DNA of 64,000 nucleotides from Cellvibrionaceae bacterium AOL6 (GCA_003265435.1 NOXC01000015.1:1-64000); one strand, 5' to 3'; shown: positions 17,304 to 27,544, counted from the stretch's first letter. Program-made: numbers and translations. The notes: generated from the letters alone by a model not told the origin.

Positions 17304-17846
17304 ATGCTCAGTCAATATGTACTCACGGTCTCCAGTAACGACAAACCCGGCGTGATCGAAAAGGTCTCGAGCGTGGTCGAAGCCAACGGCGGTAGCTGGC
17401 TGGAAAGCCGACTCGCCCATCTGGCGGGGAAGTTTGTGGGTGTGGTGTGCGTTGGCCTCGATGAAAGCAAGGAGGACGCGCTCATTGCCGGCTTAAAGGC
17501 TTTGGAGCAAAGTGCAGGGATACAGATCTGCACCGAGCGAGCCCAGCTCGCCGACAACAGCGACACCCCCATCGCCGCACGCTTTTCCGCCATCGGCCCG
17601 GACCGAGTCGGCATCATAAAAGAAATTGCCAGCGCCTTCGCCCGTCAAGGCATTAACGTCGAAGAACTCGAAACCACGTTGTCGAGTATGCCCTACAGCG
17701 GTGACCCTATTTTCGAAGCCGTCGGCAGATTGTCCCTGCCCAGCGCGATTGACCTGCGAGATCTGTACGACAAACTCGACAGCATCGCCAATGACCTCGG
17801 CCTTGACCTGGACGTTGATCCGATCGAAAGCGCAGCGTCACACTGA
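17304..17846 (+). CDS. GcvR-like double ACT domain regulator
   Basis: 180 aa with two ACT domains (about 1-80 and 90-170), opening YVLTVSSNDKPGVIEKVSSV and ARFSAIGPDRVGIIKEIASA. This is the architecture of GcvR, which binds glycine and modulates GcvA in control of glycine cleavage. The gcv genes are not here, so the target is inferred from family only. The 3' end overlaps the convergent DUF2721 gene by 9 bp. Confidence 0.82.
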   Translation: MLSQYVLTVSSNDKPGVIEKVSSVVEANGGSWLESRLAHLAGKFVGVVCVGLDESKEDALIAGLKALEQSAGIQICTERAQLADNSDTPIAARFSAIGPDRVGIIKEIASAFARQGINVEELETTLSSMPYSGDPIFEAVGRLSLPSAIDLRDLYDKLDSIANDLGLDLDVDPIESAASH

Positions 17847-18248
17847 GTTCGACGCCACCGGTCGCTCGAGTCGCTCTATCTCAAAATTGATCGCGCGTGT
17901 CGAAATATGCACTTCGTACAATGACACCAGCAGCGAGCCCATCAACATCAACAACGCCAAGCCAAATAAGCCCTCACCGAGGTGAGGAATGCCGAAAAAA
18001 ATGATCAGCATGCTCATTGTACACAAGACGAAAGACAGGACTCCGAGTGACTGCATGCCTCGAATCAATTGCACCCTCAAGCGCAGACTGTGAATCTGCC
18101 GCCGAATGAGGTCCCCGTTGTCCTCGTCCTTCATGCGAGCGAGATCCCTGATGACGCGGGTCAAGGTGACAAATCGATTGGTGTAGGCGAGCAACAGTAA
18201 AGAGATGGCGGGAAACAGCAAACTCGGTGTGGTGACAGTCAATTGCAC
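17838..18248 (-). CDS. DUF2721 family membrane protein
   Basis: 136 aa with three hydrophobic segments and a basic cytoplasmic loop (RRQIHSLRLRVQLIR). The start of the family (VTTPSLLFPAISLLLLAYTN) is clear. GTG 18248 is chosen because TGGAG lies seven bases upstream; the frame is open to a TTG at 18266. Function unknown. Confidence 0.78.
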   Translation of the reverse strand: MQLTVTTPSLLFPAISLLLLAYTNRFVTLTRVIRDLARMKDEDNGDLIRRQIHSLRLRVQLIRGMQSLGVLSFVLCTMSMLIIFFGIPHLGEGLFGLALLMLMGSLLVSLYEVHISTRAINFEIERLERPVASNSV

Positions 18249-18526
18249 TCGGTGGCTCCATGACAAAGACGTAAATGGAAACGACGCCGGCTACGAAGCC
18301 AGGCCCTGCTACACACTATAGCAGATGCCCACTACTGCATACGTCACTCACTTATAGTTTCCACCAGTCCAACTGGCACCATAATCGACCATTCGACGTT
18401 ATTACTAATATTGACCGAAATTCGAATTACCAGATTTGTTCGTCATATAGCGTATAAAAGAGGTGAGCAGATTCAATAGAAACCCTATCATGTCGCCCAA
18501 ATAATTCCTCTAGCGTGGCTCATAAT

Positions 18527-18880
18527 ATGGACATCGGCCAACTTTCCAGGATCACCGGCGTTTCCGCCCGTGCTATCGCGCACTACCATCACCTTGGCCT
18601 GCTCGGTCATCACGGCGAGAGCGACACCGTCGAACTCGATTTTGACCACCAGGACATCCACTCCGTCAAACTACTGAAGCTCGCCTCACAATGCGGTTAC
18701 AAGCTTCGCGACATCCTTAGCTTCGTCGAAGCAAAAAATCGCGGTGATCTGGATGTGCTTATGCTCGCACTCCACACTTTGGAGACACGGCGAAACAGCA
18801 CACCGGCTAGCGACACCGACACCCTCGCCAGCCTCGACAAACTCTCAACCGCGTTACGAGAATTGATTTTAACGCCCTGA
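18527..18880 (+). CDS. MerR family transcriptional regulator
   Basis: 117 aa. The N-terminal winged helix reads MDIGQLSRITGVSARAIAHY, with HHLGLL in place of the usual ERIGLL, then a second helix pair (VKLLKLASQCGYKLRDILSF) and a short dimerisation coiled coil. No cysteine cluster for metal sensing is visible, so the ligand is unknown. ATG 18527 fits the family start; an in-frame GTG is at 18515. It precedes gspA by 83 bp on the same strand. Confidence 0.82.
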   Translation: MDIGQLSRITGVSARAIAHYHHLGLLGHHGESDTVELDFDHQDIHSVKLLKLASQCGYKLRDILSFVEAKNRGDLDVLMLALHTLETRRNSTPASDTDTLASLDKLSTALRELILTP

Positions 18881-18963
18881 GGCATCTGGCGTCCGTTCTC
18901 TCTCACTGAATTTGCAGGTATGATTCCCGGATCATCCAATAACGGACGTCACTGACGACTTCG

Positions 18964-20601
18964 ATGTATCACCACTATTTCGGGCTGCAAGAACCCGCCT
19001 TTTCGATTGCCGTGAATCCGCGCTATTTGTATATGAGCGCGCAGCACAAGGAAGCCCTCGCCCATTTGCTTTACGGTGTTCAGGGGGGCGGCTTTGTGCT
19101 GTTGAGCGGTGAGGTCGGGACAGGTAAAACGACCATTATTCGCTGCCTGCTCGAGCAATTGCCCACCGATACCGAAGTGGCGATCGTCCTGAACCCCATG
19201 GCCAGTGTGCCTGAAATGCTGCTCACCATTTGTGAGGAGCTGCACTTGTTTCTGGACGATGACTCCGACATTAAAAGCATGATGGATGCCTTGCAGGACC
19301 ACCTGCTCAACAACCACGCCCAGGGCAAGCGCACCGTGTTGTTGATCGACGAGGCGCAGCTGCTTTCGGTCGATGTGCTCGAGCAAATACGCTTATTGAC
19401 CAATCTCGAAACCAGTACAGAAAAATTGCTTCAAATCATTTTAGTCGGCCAGCCTGAAGTGAACGAGCTCTTGGCCCAACCCCGCTTGCGCCAGCTGAGC
19501 CAACGTATTACCGCGCGTTTTCACCTCGAATCTCTGAACCTGGCCGAGACTCGTCTCTATATTGAGCATCGCTTGAAAATCGCAGGGAAACAGGATGCCC
19601 GCCCCCTGTTTCCTGATCGTATCATCCGTAAAATTCACAAAAGTTCAGGCGGCATTCCCAGGCTTATCAATATTCTCTGCGAGCGCATGCTCGTCGGCGC
19701 TTACGGCCAGAATAAATATCAGGTAGACAGTGCGTTGTTCCAACTTGCTGAGCTTGAGGTCAAAGGTCGCTTTCCCCAGGCTCAAGCCGCCAGCGCGAGT
19801 CCCTTTTCAAATCGAACCGTCTTGATCGCGCTCGTGTCAGCGGCCGTGCTGCTCTGTGTCGCTCTGGTCGTGTTGATGGCAAGCCCGCGCCAAGACCCTG
19901 AGCCTCAACTCGCTTCTACTCCAGCGATCACTGTCCAACCTACGGCAACGTCGACACACACCGTCAGTACGGTCAGCGGCCCCGTAGACAGGCAAACCAC
20001 CGGATACCTCACCGACCGAAACAGTGCTTTCGCCCGTCTGTTTCAGTATTACGGCGTGGAGTCCTCTGAGCTGCAACACCCTTGCTGGCAAACCGAACGT
20101 TCCGGCTTGCAATGCGCTCAGGCAGAAAATCAAACCTGGTCGTCACTACGAGAATTGAACCGACCCGTATTGCTCTCGCTGATCACGCCTTCGCGGAATC
20201 AGGCCTACGTGACCTTGATAGCCATGAACGAAGACACCGTGTGGTTGCTCGACGCCAGCGGCCAAGCTACAGCTCGCGCTCGCGATGACGTTGGCCAGCT
20301 GTGGAACGGCCGAGTTGACTACCTCTGGCGCAAGCCAGAAGGCTATGAAAAGCCGCTCGCGCAAGGCACTCGTTCACCGGTGGTCGCACGGGTCGCGCAA
20401 CAATTCGCGCTGCTGGATGCCCAGCCACGCCCGATTACCGACACACTGTTCAGCCAAAGCTTGAAGACGCGGGTGATGCTATTTCAGACAGCAAATGGCC
20501 TCGAGGCCGACGGCATATTGGGCGAACGAACGCTGATGAAGCTCAATGAAACACTCGGTCTGGTGCCAGTCCTTCTGGATCACTGGCCAGATCAACACTA
20601 A
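18964..20601 (+). CDS. gspA: Type II secretion assembly ATPase GspA/ExeA
   Basis: 545 aa, the size of Aeromonas ExeA (547). Order: AAA+ ATPase (1-270) with Walker A GEVGTGKTTI, Walker B TVLLIDEAQLL and sensor region LRQLSQRITARFHL; a membrane helix (about 277-300); a Pro/Thr-rich periplasmic linker; a C39-like region; and a C-terminal peptidoglycan-binding domain (KTRVMLFQTANGLEADGILG). ExeA with ExeB remodels peptidoglycan so the GspD secretin can assemble. The C-terminal part separates it from its paralogue mshM in this window. Confidence 0.92.
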   Translation: MYHHYFGLQEPAFSIAVNPRYLYMSAQHKEALAHLLYGVQGGGFVLLSGEVGTGKTTIIRCLLEQLPTDTEVAIVLNPMASVPEMLLTICEELHLFLDDDSDIKSMMDALQDHLLNNHAQGKRTVLLIDEAQLLSVDVLEQIRLLTNLETSTEKLLQIILVGQPEVNELLAQPRLRQLSQRITARFHLESLNLAETRLYIEHRLKIAGKQDARPLFPDRIIRKIHKSSGGIPRLINILCERMLVGAYGQNKYQVDSALFQLAELEVKGRFPQAQAASASPFSNRTVLIALVSAAVLLCVALVVLMASPRQDPEPQLASTPAITVQPTATSTHTVSTVSGPVDRQTTGYLTDRNSAFARLFQYYGVESSELQHPCWQTERSGLQCAQAENQTWSSLRELNRPVLLSLITPSRNQAYVTLIAMNEDTVWLLDASGQATARARDDVGQLWNGRVDYLWRKPEGYEKPLAQGTRSPVVARVAQQFALLDAQPRPITDTLFSQSLKTRVMLFQTANGLEADGILGERTLMKLNETLGLVPVLLDHWPDQH

Positions 20602-20614
20602 AGGCGCCCGGTAA

Positions 20615-21325
20615 ATGTCACTGATTTTGGAAGCATTAAAAAAAGCGGATCAAGAACGGCAACGATCCGATGCGCCGCCCAACTTGGATAGCCTGCACGA
20701 AGCCGCCAGCCCAACCCCCTCACGCCTGAGACAGTATGGCTGGATCGTTCTGCTCATCTCGCTCATGGTGCTGGTCGTCGTATTAATTGTGCTATGGCCT
20801 CGCGACAAGGCCAGTCCGGCGCCTTCTCCTGTTGCCGTTTCGGCTACGCCAACGCCGCAGCCTGCCGCCACCCCCGCGCCCGTTCGCCAAACGCCTCCGT
20901 CAACGGCGCCTGTGGTCGCGCCCACTCCCCAAATGGCTCAGCTCGATTCGAAACAGCGCAGCAACATTGATGCACTCTATGAGGCCAGTCCGGAACCCAC
21001 TCCGACGCCTCAGCCGCGCAGAACTGCGACACCCGCGCCAACACCCCCACCGGTTCAAGGTGACGTCCTCGCGGCGCATGACAATGTGAAATTAATTAAG
21101 GCACTGCCCTTTTCCGTTCAGGAGAATATTCCTACCCTGATGTACTCAGAGCATCACTACCAGCCGAACGGGCGCAGTTATGTCGTCATCAATGGCCGAA
21201 GGCTGCAGGAAAATGCATCGATCGAAGGCATTCGTATTGATAGTATTCTTGAAGACGGGCTCTTGATGAGCAAGGAAGGCCGTAAATTCAAAATGATCGC
21301 ACTGAACAGCTGGATTAATTACTGA
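20615..21325 (+). CDS. gspB: Type II secretion protein GspB/ExeB
   Basis: 236 aa partner of GspA, 13 bp downstream. Cytoplasmic start MSLILEALKKADQERQR is the ExeB hallmark; a membrane helix (about 48-67), a long Pro/Ala/Thr periplasmic linker and a C-terminal domain (MYSEHHYQPNGRSYVVINGR) resembling the GspC HR domain follow. The core gsp operon is not in the window. The 3' end overlaps convergent mshQ by 11 bp. Confidence 0.92.
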   Translation: MSLILEALKKADQERQRSDAPPNLDSLHEAASPTPSRLRQYGWIVLLISLMVLVVVLIVLWPRDKASPAPSPVAVSATPTPQPAATPAPVRQTPPSTAPVVAPTPQMAQLDSKQRSNIDALYEASPEPTPTPQPRRTATPAPTPPPVQGDVLAAHDNVKLIKALPFSVQENIPTLMYSEHHYQPNGRSYVVINGRRLQENASIEGIRIDSILEDGLLMSKEGRKFKMIALNSWINY

Positions 21326-24300
21326 ATAGTTCCTGCCAATAAATGATGCGGTCGTGACCACGATAGCTGCCAAAACGGATCTCTGCATCCGGCAGGCTGA
21401 GGTCATTATCGTAGTCGCCATCCTGATTCCAGTCGAACCGCAGCCAGGGGTAGGCGCTCATATCAATACCGACAGCAAACGCGCCGGTATTGCCCTGCCC
21501 CGGGGCTGTAAAACGATGACCCGCATCACCGGCACTGAAATGAATCAGGCCCGCACTGTCGTCGGTGTACAAACCTGTGGTCGCACCGCCGCCCAACGCG
21601 ACACTCCGATTGGCCGGATCATCAATACTACCTTCAGGGTAGACAATATCTGTCTGCGCGATACCCGTGCACGAGTCGTCGAGCTGCCTCTGCCACGCTT
21701 GGCCATTCCAGTATTCGACATGCAAGTCGACTGGCAGCTCGGCGGTTTCGGGACCCGCAGCATCACTGAGGCGCAAACGGCCAAAATACAAGGCGGTCTC
21801 TCCCACTTCCAACGCGTCATCGGTGGCGTCGTCGTCGGTATCCAAGTTGAACTGATCGTTGCGCAAGCGCACGCCATCACTGTCCACCACTCGAACGCCC
21901 AAGCGCGCATCCGTGAAGGGACCATCAGGTGCACTCGCTCTGGCAATCTGCACATCGTACTCAAGGCTCCCCACACCGGCGGCCCACAGTCCTTGTGCAT
22001 TCGACACACTCTGACGCGCACTCAAATCCGTGGGCGCGTCAAGATCTACCGCAAAGTGACTCAACGCGGTGGCAGCATCAAACCGGGCAAAGTCCCCCTC
22101 ATAATTTTGCGTGACGTCGCCTTGCACATTCAGCGCTTGAAGTTGAAAGGCTGTGGAAAAGCCCTGCCCCAGGTAGCTGAAGCCGCCAGTACCGCAAGCT
22201 GGGCTCAGTGTGTATGGATCAGGATCTGCAAGCGATTCAAACACGCTCGGGTAAAAACGGCCGACGGTTCTCGACACACTCTCGCTGCGCGCCGTTCGCG
22301 TACTGCCCGCGTTGAGGTAGCTACCGCCACTGAGCTGAACCTCTAGCAGCACTATGCCCACTTCACCAAAACGAAGCCCGCTTATCGACGCCGCACCATT
22401 CGTAAAGCCTGTGATTTCCGGAGCCGCATCGGGCAGAAGCCCAGGATTGTTGCCACCAACAGGCGCGTGCAGTTGCACCGAGAGCGTCACGCTCTCCGAG
22501 CTGCTTTCTCGACCAAAACCCGGCAGCGCGGCGCCCGAAAGTGACAGGTTATTCGCGGGGTCGCTGTCCTCGTACACATCAGGCCTACCGTTGTTATTAC
22601 TGTCTTCCGTCGCGCCCCCGTAGCCAATGGCTTCGAGGTTCACCGTAAATGTAGACCCGGCCTCCATAAACGCACTGCCACCCGCATCGACAGCGGCAGG
22701 GTTACCGACCACCGATGCCTTGAACGCGAATGGCCGAACGGTCAAAAGGTTTGAAGACCCCGCAATCGCTTGATCTGAAAACGCGAGACTATCATCAAGG
22801 AATTCAATGCTGTATTGGCCAACATCCGAGGTGTTTAAACTAAACAGCGCTTCGCCATCAATAAACGGAAAGCTCAAAATGGCATTGGCTGGCGCTGCGT
22901 TGCCCAGCGCAGCACTTTGAGACTGATCCGCATTGCTGGCTTCGGGTGCGAGACCGCCGGGGTCCGCCGCATCGCGATCGATCCACACTTTAACACTTGC
23001 AACATCATAATTTTCGGCAGGCCCACATACCCCCGTACTCGAGTCGCGCTTCATCATTTGCGCGAGGAATTGATGCCGGCGCCCGGCGATGACGTCATCG
23101 CCCAGTACGTCGTTGTCCGTAATCACAAAGGCATTTTCACTGAACGTGATGGCGCTAGAGGAAGACACGACCCCGACACTGTCGTCTTCTACAGTCACCG
23201 TCAGAGTTTCAGCATGCTCATTCGACAGGGCAAGTGTGATGCTGCCGTCGTCATCGGTATCAAACGAATACGTCGCCCCACCTGTGTCCGTGCCGATTGG
23301 CTGCACGGAATTGATTGCGTCTCCCGCATCCCCGGTATTTTGCCAATCCCCATGTCCCGTTGACGTCGAGAGCGCAATTTCCCCCGCGTAATTCGTGATC
23401 GTGGCATGACTTGAATCGCGTGCAGTGATCGTCACTTCATACGGTGAGCACACACTGGCCTGCCCGCCGCCCACATCGATCTGAAAATACGAGAGTGTTG
23501 CACCAAAGACGCAAGGATGCGTCTCGGACATCGCCGCACCCACTTGCGCCGCATTCATGGCGCCCTCATAAATGCGCACTTCATCAATTAAGCCATTAAA
23601 GCGCCGGCTATGATAATTCCAATCGGTCCCGATATGAACGCCATCATTGTTCGCGGTTGCGTTACCGACATAATTTGTTTGCCCTACAGACACACCATCA
23701 AGATAAATTATTTGCTCGCCTGACGATTTGTAAGTAATGGCCACGTGGTGCCAACGATTGGTAGATGCGCTTGTGTTGCTGGACAATGCGCGGCTGCCTC
23801 CACCCCACCACCAATTAATCCGACCATTGCTTTGCAGGTGATACTCGAAATTTTCATCCTTTGACACGATCGTCGCGAGACCCGAAGAGGGATAGGTATA
23901 GGCGTAAAACCAATTCATCACAGTGAACTCGTCAGTGAGATCCAGAATGCTGTTGTTGCCAGGATCGTTAATCAGAACATAGCCATCCTGGGTACCGTTA
24001 AATTGGCCGTATTGACACGTGCCTGGATTTCCAGAAACCACAGGGTTGTTCGTTTCCGTCGTGGGCAGACCGTTATTATTGATCGCTCGACCATGCAAGC
24101 CATTGCCAGACTGATCCAGCACTTCGTTGCTGGCACCTGTCCACTGGAGCTCGTCCAGACGCCACTCCGCAATTAAGGTCACAACCGGGTCGGGATTGCC
24201 TTCGCAAAATGTGTCGAAATCCGTATTCGCCACTTTATCTGCGTCGTAACTGACAAACGATCGCGAACTTAAATTAATTAAACTCCGGCTGGTAATCGCG

Positions 24301-24950
24301 CCGGTGATAAACGCATTATTATTTAAGACCACATCTCCACGGGCATAGACAATGGCTTGAGCTTGAGAATTCGACGTGAAGTCAACGTCACCACGAGCGT
24401 AAAGAAGCGCATATCGGGTGCCGCCATCGGGATTAAAACTCGCGAGATTGCCGAGAGAAATATCTTCTCGAACGTAAATACGCACAGTCCCCGGCGCACT
24501 GATATACACACGGGACTCAGAGCCCATTGAAAAGTCGCGGTAGAAATAATAGTCACCCGGCGTCAACGTTAACTCGGCCTGGTAATCGAGATTTACGCTG
24601 TTGTACTCACCCGGAGTAATGGTGCGCTGCTGTTGATACCCCAAACTGATGTCAGCTTGGCCGCTACTGAATCCGTTGTATTCCTCCGCCGGTACACGGC
24701 TTCCGGAAATCGCACACGCCGAACCATCACAACTGACACCACCTGAACCGTCATTAAGCTGCGTCGTATCCAGTATATTGTCCGGGCTGTTGTAAATACG
24801 AGATCTCCAACCAAAATCAATGCGCCCGCTGTTCGTGCTGTTTTGCACCGCATCGGGGAAGACATCCTGACAGGCCGCTGCGAAAAGCGACGCGCTGTGC
24901 AGCACCAATGCCACAGTCAAAATAAAACGAAGCAGCTTATTCATGTTCAT
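21315..24950 (-). CDS. mshQ: MSHA biogenesis protein MshQ-like adhesin
   Basis: About 1211 aa, the last gene of the MSHA operon. Signal peptide (LLRFILTVALVLHSASLFAA), a beta-rich region (to ~260), a LamG/ConA-like lectin domain (about 260-460, from EWRLDELQW to DEVRIYEG), then a long C-terminal half typical of the DUF6701/MshQ family with Ser/Gly/Asp-rich repeats. Probably at the pilus tip or surface; binding of glycans by the LamG domain is inference. ATG 24950 is chosen because the signal peptide follows it and it overlaps the mshP stop; the frame is open to 25055. Confidence 0.85.
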   Translation of the reverse strand: MNMNKLLRFILTVALVLHSASLFAAACQDVFPDAVQNSTNSGRIDFGWRSRIYNSPDNILDTTQLNDGSGGVSCDGSACAISGSRVPAEEYNGFSSGQADISLGYQQQRTITPGEYNSVNLDYQAELTLTPGDYYFYRDFSMGSESRVYISAPGTVRIYVREDISLGNLASFNPDGGTRYALLYARGDVDFTSNSQAQAIVYARGDVVLNNNAFITGAITSRSLINLSSRSFVSYDADKVANTDFDTFCEGNPDPVVTLIAEWRLDELQWTGASNEVLDQSGNGLHGRAINNNGLPTTETNNPVVSGNPGTCQYGQFNGTQDGYVLINDPGNNSILDLTDEFTVMNWFYAYTYPSSGLATIVSKDENFEYHLQSNGRINWWWGGGSRALSSNTSASTNRWHHVAITYKSSGEQIIYLDGVSVGQTNYVGNATANNDGVHIGTDWNYHSRRFNGLIDEVRIYEGAMNAAQVGAAMSETHPCVFGATLSYFQIDVGGGQASVCSPYEVTITARDSSHATITNYAGEIALSTSTGHGDWQNTGDAGDAINSVQPIGTDTGGATYSFDTDDDGSITLALSNEHAETLTVTVEDDSVGVVSSSSAITFSENAFVITDNDVLGDDVIAGRRHQFLAQMMKRDSSTGVCGPAENYDVASVKVWIDRDAADPGGLAPEASNADQSQSAALGNAAPANAILSFPFIDGEALFSLNTSDVGQYSIEFLDDSLAFSDQAIAGSSNLLTVRPFAFKASVVGNPAAVDAGGSAFMEAGSTFTVNLEAIGYGGATEDSNNNGRPDVYEDSDPANNLSLSGAALPGFGRESSSESVTLSVQLHAPVGGNNPGLLPDAAPEITGFTNGAASISGLRFGEVGIVLLEVQLSGGSYLNAGSTRTARSESVSRTVGRFYPSVFESLADPDPYTLSPACGTGGFSYLGQGFSTAFQLQALNVQGDVTQNYEGDFARFDAATALSHFAVDLDAPTDLSARQSVSNAQGLWAAGVGSLEYDVQIARASAPDGPFTDARLGVRVVDSDGVRLRNDQFNLDTDDDATDDALEVGETALYFGRLRLSDAAGPETAELPVDLHVEYWNGQAWQRQLDDSCTGIAQTDIVYPEGSIDDPANRSVALGGGATTGLYTDDSAGLIHFSAGDAGHRFTAPGQGNTGAFAVGIDMSAYPWLRFDWNQDGDYDNDLSLPDAEIRFGSYRGHDRIIYWQELFSN

Positions 24951-25407
24951 TGATGTAGGCTGAGGCTTGTATGACCCGTTCCGATTGCAGTTCTCCAGCG
25001 CCACAGGTGGCCGAAGCCGAAACGGTATAAAAACTAATGGAATTCGTCGCATCACTAGACTGACTGCAACTCAACTCAGCCGTGCACGCTCGGAGCCCTT
25101 CTGTATCCAACGAGAGTGAACTTCCCTCAATGGCGGCACAGGCCGCATCCGCGCCAGCGCGACTGGCATTGGGATAAAACAGGCGGCCCATCGCATATTG
25201 CACACCGCTTTCCGCGGCAAAAAACGCCTGTACGCTAAGCGCCTCCCGGAATGCACTGCCACCGCTCTGGGCCCCCAAACGGGACATGGCGACGGCGAGT
25301 GCGCCCAAGCCCACCACAATCACCAAGGCCAACGGCACCAGAAACCCCGACTGTCGTCTAAGCGGAGAAGCCCCTCTCGAGCGTGCGCGGCTGCGTTCAA
25401 GGCACAT
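24937..25407 (-). CDS. mshP: MSHA biogenesis protein MshP
   Basis: 156 aa. A PilX-like N-terminus (RRQSGFLVPLALVIVVGLGA) and FFAAESGVQYAMGRL fit the minor component encoded between mshO and mshQ. Four Cys in the C-terminal half may form disulfides. Overlaps mshO by 11 bp and mshQ by 14 bp. Confidence 0.85.
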   Translation of the reverse strand: MCLERSRARSRGASPLRRQSGFLVPLALVIVVGLGALAVAMSRLGAQSGGSAFREALSVQAFFAAESGVQYAMGRLFYPNASRAGADAACAAIEGSSLSLDTEGLRACTAELSCSQSSDATNSISFYTVSASATCGAGELQSERVIQASAYINEHE

Positions 25408-26179
25408 TTCGAATAAACACCGTCTGATTCATACTCGCGATGTCTTCCCCTTCCTGAAAGCGCAGCGATACCGCGAGCGACGCCGCGCGATCTTCACTGC
25501 CGGCTGAGAGAACAAAGGCCTGTGACGCCGTCGAGACGCCTGTCGCCATCACGGACGACACGCCGCCGGGCGCCACGTCGTTGAGCGCGCCGGTATCTAA
25601 TCCATAGCCTTCATGCAACACCAGATTGTTGCCGCGCAGACAAATACGAAGTGGATCATCCGCCACAAACACACGCTGGTTTAAAGAGTTACGTACAAAG
25701 GTGTGCGGCAGCGTAAATTGTATCCCCGGAGTGGGAGAACCGGCTATGCTATCGATACCAACGCGCGCGGCCGGGCTTGCTCCGGTATAGATTTCCGCAG
25801 CGGAGGCGGGGCCGATGATCGCGTGCAGTGCTGTACCCGAATCCAACGAAAAAACGGAGGTCGTTAACTCGCTCGTAGCCGCAGCGCCATTGGTACTGTC
25901 CGACACTTGACCAACATAGAATGCGCCCGCAACAGCCGGGAGTGACTCTACACAATTTCCACTCGCGCTGACGCGCACACTGTGTGGAACAGCCCCCCTT
26001 AAATATCGCGTGATCTGCTCTATCGCAACACGACCTTTAATGTTGAGGCGGTTGCGAACTTGTGCATCGCGATAGCTTTCCACCGAGCTGACCAGAAAGC
26101 GGCTGCCTATCGACGCCACAATACCGAGCATGACCAACACGGCCACCAGCTCGATCAAGGTAAAACCACGCGCGCGCAT
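25397..26179 (-). CDS. mshO: MSHA minor pseudopilin MshO
   Basis: 260 aa. Type IV prepilin leader MRARGFTLIELVAVLVMLG with the conserved Gly/Phe cleavage site and Glu5, then a large globular domain. Start ATG overlaps the mshD stop (TAATG). Position and size match mshO of Vibrio and Shewanella. Confidence 0.88.
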   Translation of the reverse strand: MRARGFTLIELVAVLVMLGIVASIGSRFLVSSVESYRDAQVRNRLNIKGRVAIEQITRYLRGAVPHSVRVSASGNCVESLPAVAGAFYVGQVSDSTNGAAATSELTTSVFSLDSGTALHAIIGPASAAEIYTGASPAARVGIDSIAGSPTPGIQFTLPHTFVRNSLNQRVFVADDPLRICLRGNNLVLHEGYGLDTGALNDVAPGGVSSVMATGVSTASQAFVLSAGSEDRAASLAVSLRFQEGEDIASMNQTVFIRNVP

Positions 26180-26667
26180 TAGAAGTTCACCTTGTACGCA
26201 GCCAAGGTGACGCTTGACGACGACGCCCGCGAGGTTGCCGGCGTCGTCACCACCACGGTTATTTTTCGAGCCGCGGCAGCGGCTAAGCCGAGCTCATCGC
26301 CTGCGGCTTCCACCGTCACCGCGATCGCGTATCCTGTGTGACTGACATCGTTGAAGCCATTAAAATCGCCAACATCATCGTAATCACTGTCCGCAGTGAT
26401 CCCCGCGCATGCGGGCCCACCGACACTCCCACAGGCGGGCACGCCCCCCGTCGGAGTATTTTCATCAAATTTACGCGCGAGAATATCATCGAGCTGGGCC
26501 TGGGCGAGCTCCAGTGCCCTGACCTGTATCAAGGGGTCGCTACTGCGCACGACGTTTTCGGAAAATACGCGCAGAGTCGCCGCCAATGCCACTCCGACGA
26601 CAACGAGAAACACCAATACCTCGATCAGGGTCACCCCGTTGGCAGCAGCACGTGATTTATTGCGCAT
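26179..26667 (-). CDS. mshD: MSHA minor pseudopilin MshD
   Basis: 162 aa. Prepilin-type N-terminus (ANGVTLIEVLVFLVVVGVAL) with Glu5. ATG 26667 (MRNKS) is used because it leaves a normal short leader and overlaps the mshC stop; the longer frame to 26733 would put 30 unrelated residues in front. Confidence 0.87.
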   Translation of the reverse strand: MRNKSRAAANGVTLIEVLVFLVVVGVALAATLRVFSENVVRSSDPLIQVRALELAQAQLDDILARKFDENTPTGGVPACGSVGGPACAGITADSDYDDVGDFNGFNDVSHTGYAIAVTVEAAGDELGLAAAAARKITVVVTTPATSRASSSSVTLAAYKVNF

Positions 26668-27103
26668 AGCCGCTCGCTGAAACGCTGACCGATACCGTCG
26701 CGCCACTGTAACCGACAATAATCGATGCGGCACTGGTTCGTCCCAAGCGGTTGAAATCGAGGGTGGCCGTACTCACCGTTCTGTTGCGCCCCAGCTCTAC
26801 TGGAAAACGCTGGCCGTCGATGCGAACACTTTCGGATGCGGAAAAATTGCCATCGCGATTCTGGTCGCGACGAATATCGATGGAAGAGCCTGAAGTCGTA
26901 AGCCGGATGGGATCGCGCTGTACCATTGCGAGTTGCTGTGCAGAAGCCACGGCGGCAACAAGCTGGTCACGGCTACTCTGCAGCGCGTAGGTATTATTTG
27001 AAAAAACCCGCCCAACGACACTCGCCGCCAAAACGGCGGCGAGCATCAGGACAGCGATTAATTCAACAAGACTGAAGCCTCGTGATACGTTGAGGCCGGT
27101 CAT
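26657..27103 (-). CDS. mshC: MSHA minor pseudopilin MshC
   Basis: 148 aa. Leader MTGLNVSRGFSLVELIAVLM with prepilin peptidase site and Glu5; globular GspH/FimT-like domain follows. Begins 27 bp after mshA and overlaps mshD by 11 bp. Confidence 0.87.
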   Translation of the reverse strand: MTGLNVSRGFSLVELIAVLMLAAVLAASVVGRVFSNNTYALQSSRDQLVAAVASAQQLAMVQRDPIRLTTSGSSIDIRRDQNRDGNFSASESVRIDGQRFPVELGRNRTVSTATLDFNRLGRTSAASIIVGYSGATVSVSVSASGYAQ

Positions 27104-27130
27104 GATGGTGGCCTGCTTAAGGTGTTAAAA

Positions 27131-27544
27131 TCAGTTCGCTGCGTAAATCAGGACAAAGTCAGCCGTGTTAGGCGTCGAGGCATCGTCCGCGATATTACAG
27201 GTCGCGGTGTCGCCGGACTCTGGACTACCCGGAAACGCTGTGACTTCAGTCACGGTGTAATCTGCCGACAAGGGGCTGGTCAACAGACCGTTGACGATGG
27301 CCAGGGAGCACGCCGTGACGTCAACAAAGGTATCGTCGGACAGGCCCGCACTATTGGCGATGGCCACTGCATGATTCAGCGCACTCGCACTTTCGATGCT
27401 ACCGGCGATATTGGCAATGGCCGCTTCACCAGCTTCTTCAGACAGGTCGATGAAACGGGGTACCGCGGTCGCCGCAAGAATACCCAGGATAACGAGAACA
27501 GCGATCAGCTCGATAAGCGTGAACCCTGATTGAGAATGTTTCAT
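27131..27544 (-). CDS. mshA: Major MSHA pilin MshA
   Basis: 137 aa. Short leader MKHSQSG cut before FTLIELIAVLVILGILAATA, the classic type IVa pilin helix; an acidic globular domain with a C-terminal Cys pair (VTACSLAIV and ATCNIAD) probably forms the D-loop disulfide. It has a ribosome-binding site and its own candidate promoter in the 129-bp gap to mshB, so the abundant subunit can be expressed above the assembly genes. Confidence 0.92.
   Translation of the reverse strand: MKHSQSGFTLIELIAVLVILGILAATAVPRFIDLSEEAGEAAIANIAGSIESASALNHAVAIANSAGLSDDTFVDVTACSLAIVNGLLTSPLSADYTVTEVTAFPGSPESGDTATCNIADDASTPNTADFVLIYAAN

Noticed and set aside
18964-20601. Calling this gene a second mshM
   Set aside because: It has a membrane helix and a peptidoglycan-binding C-terminus and is followed by a GspB-type gene, which identifies GspA/ExeA.
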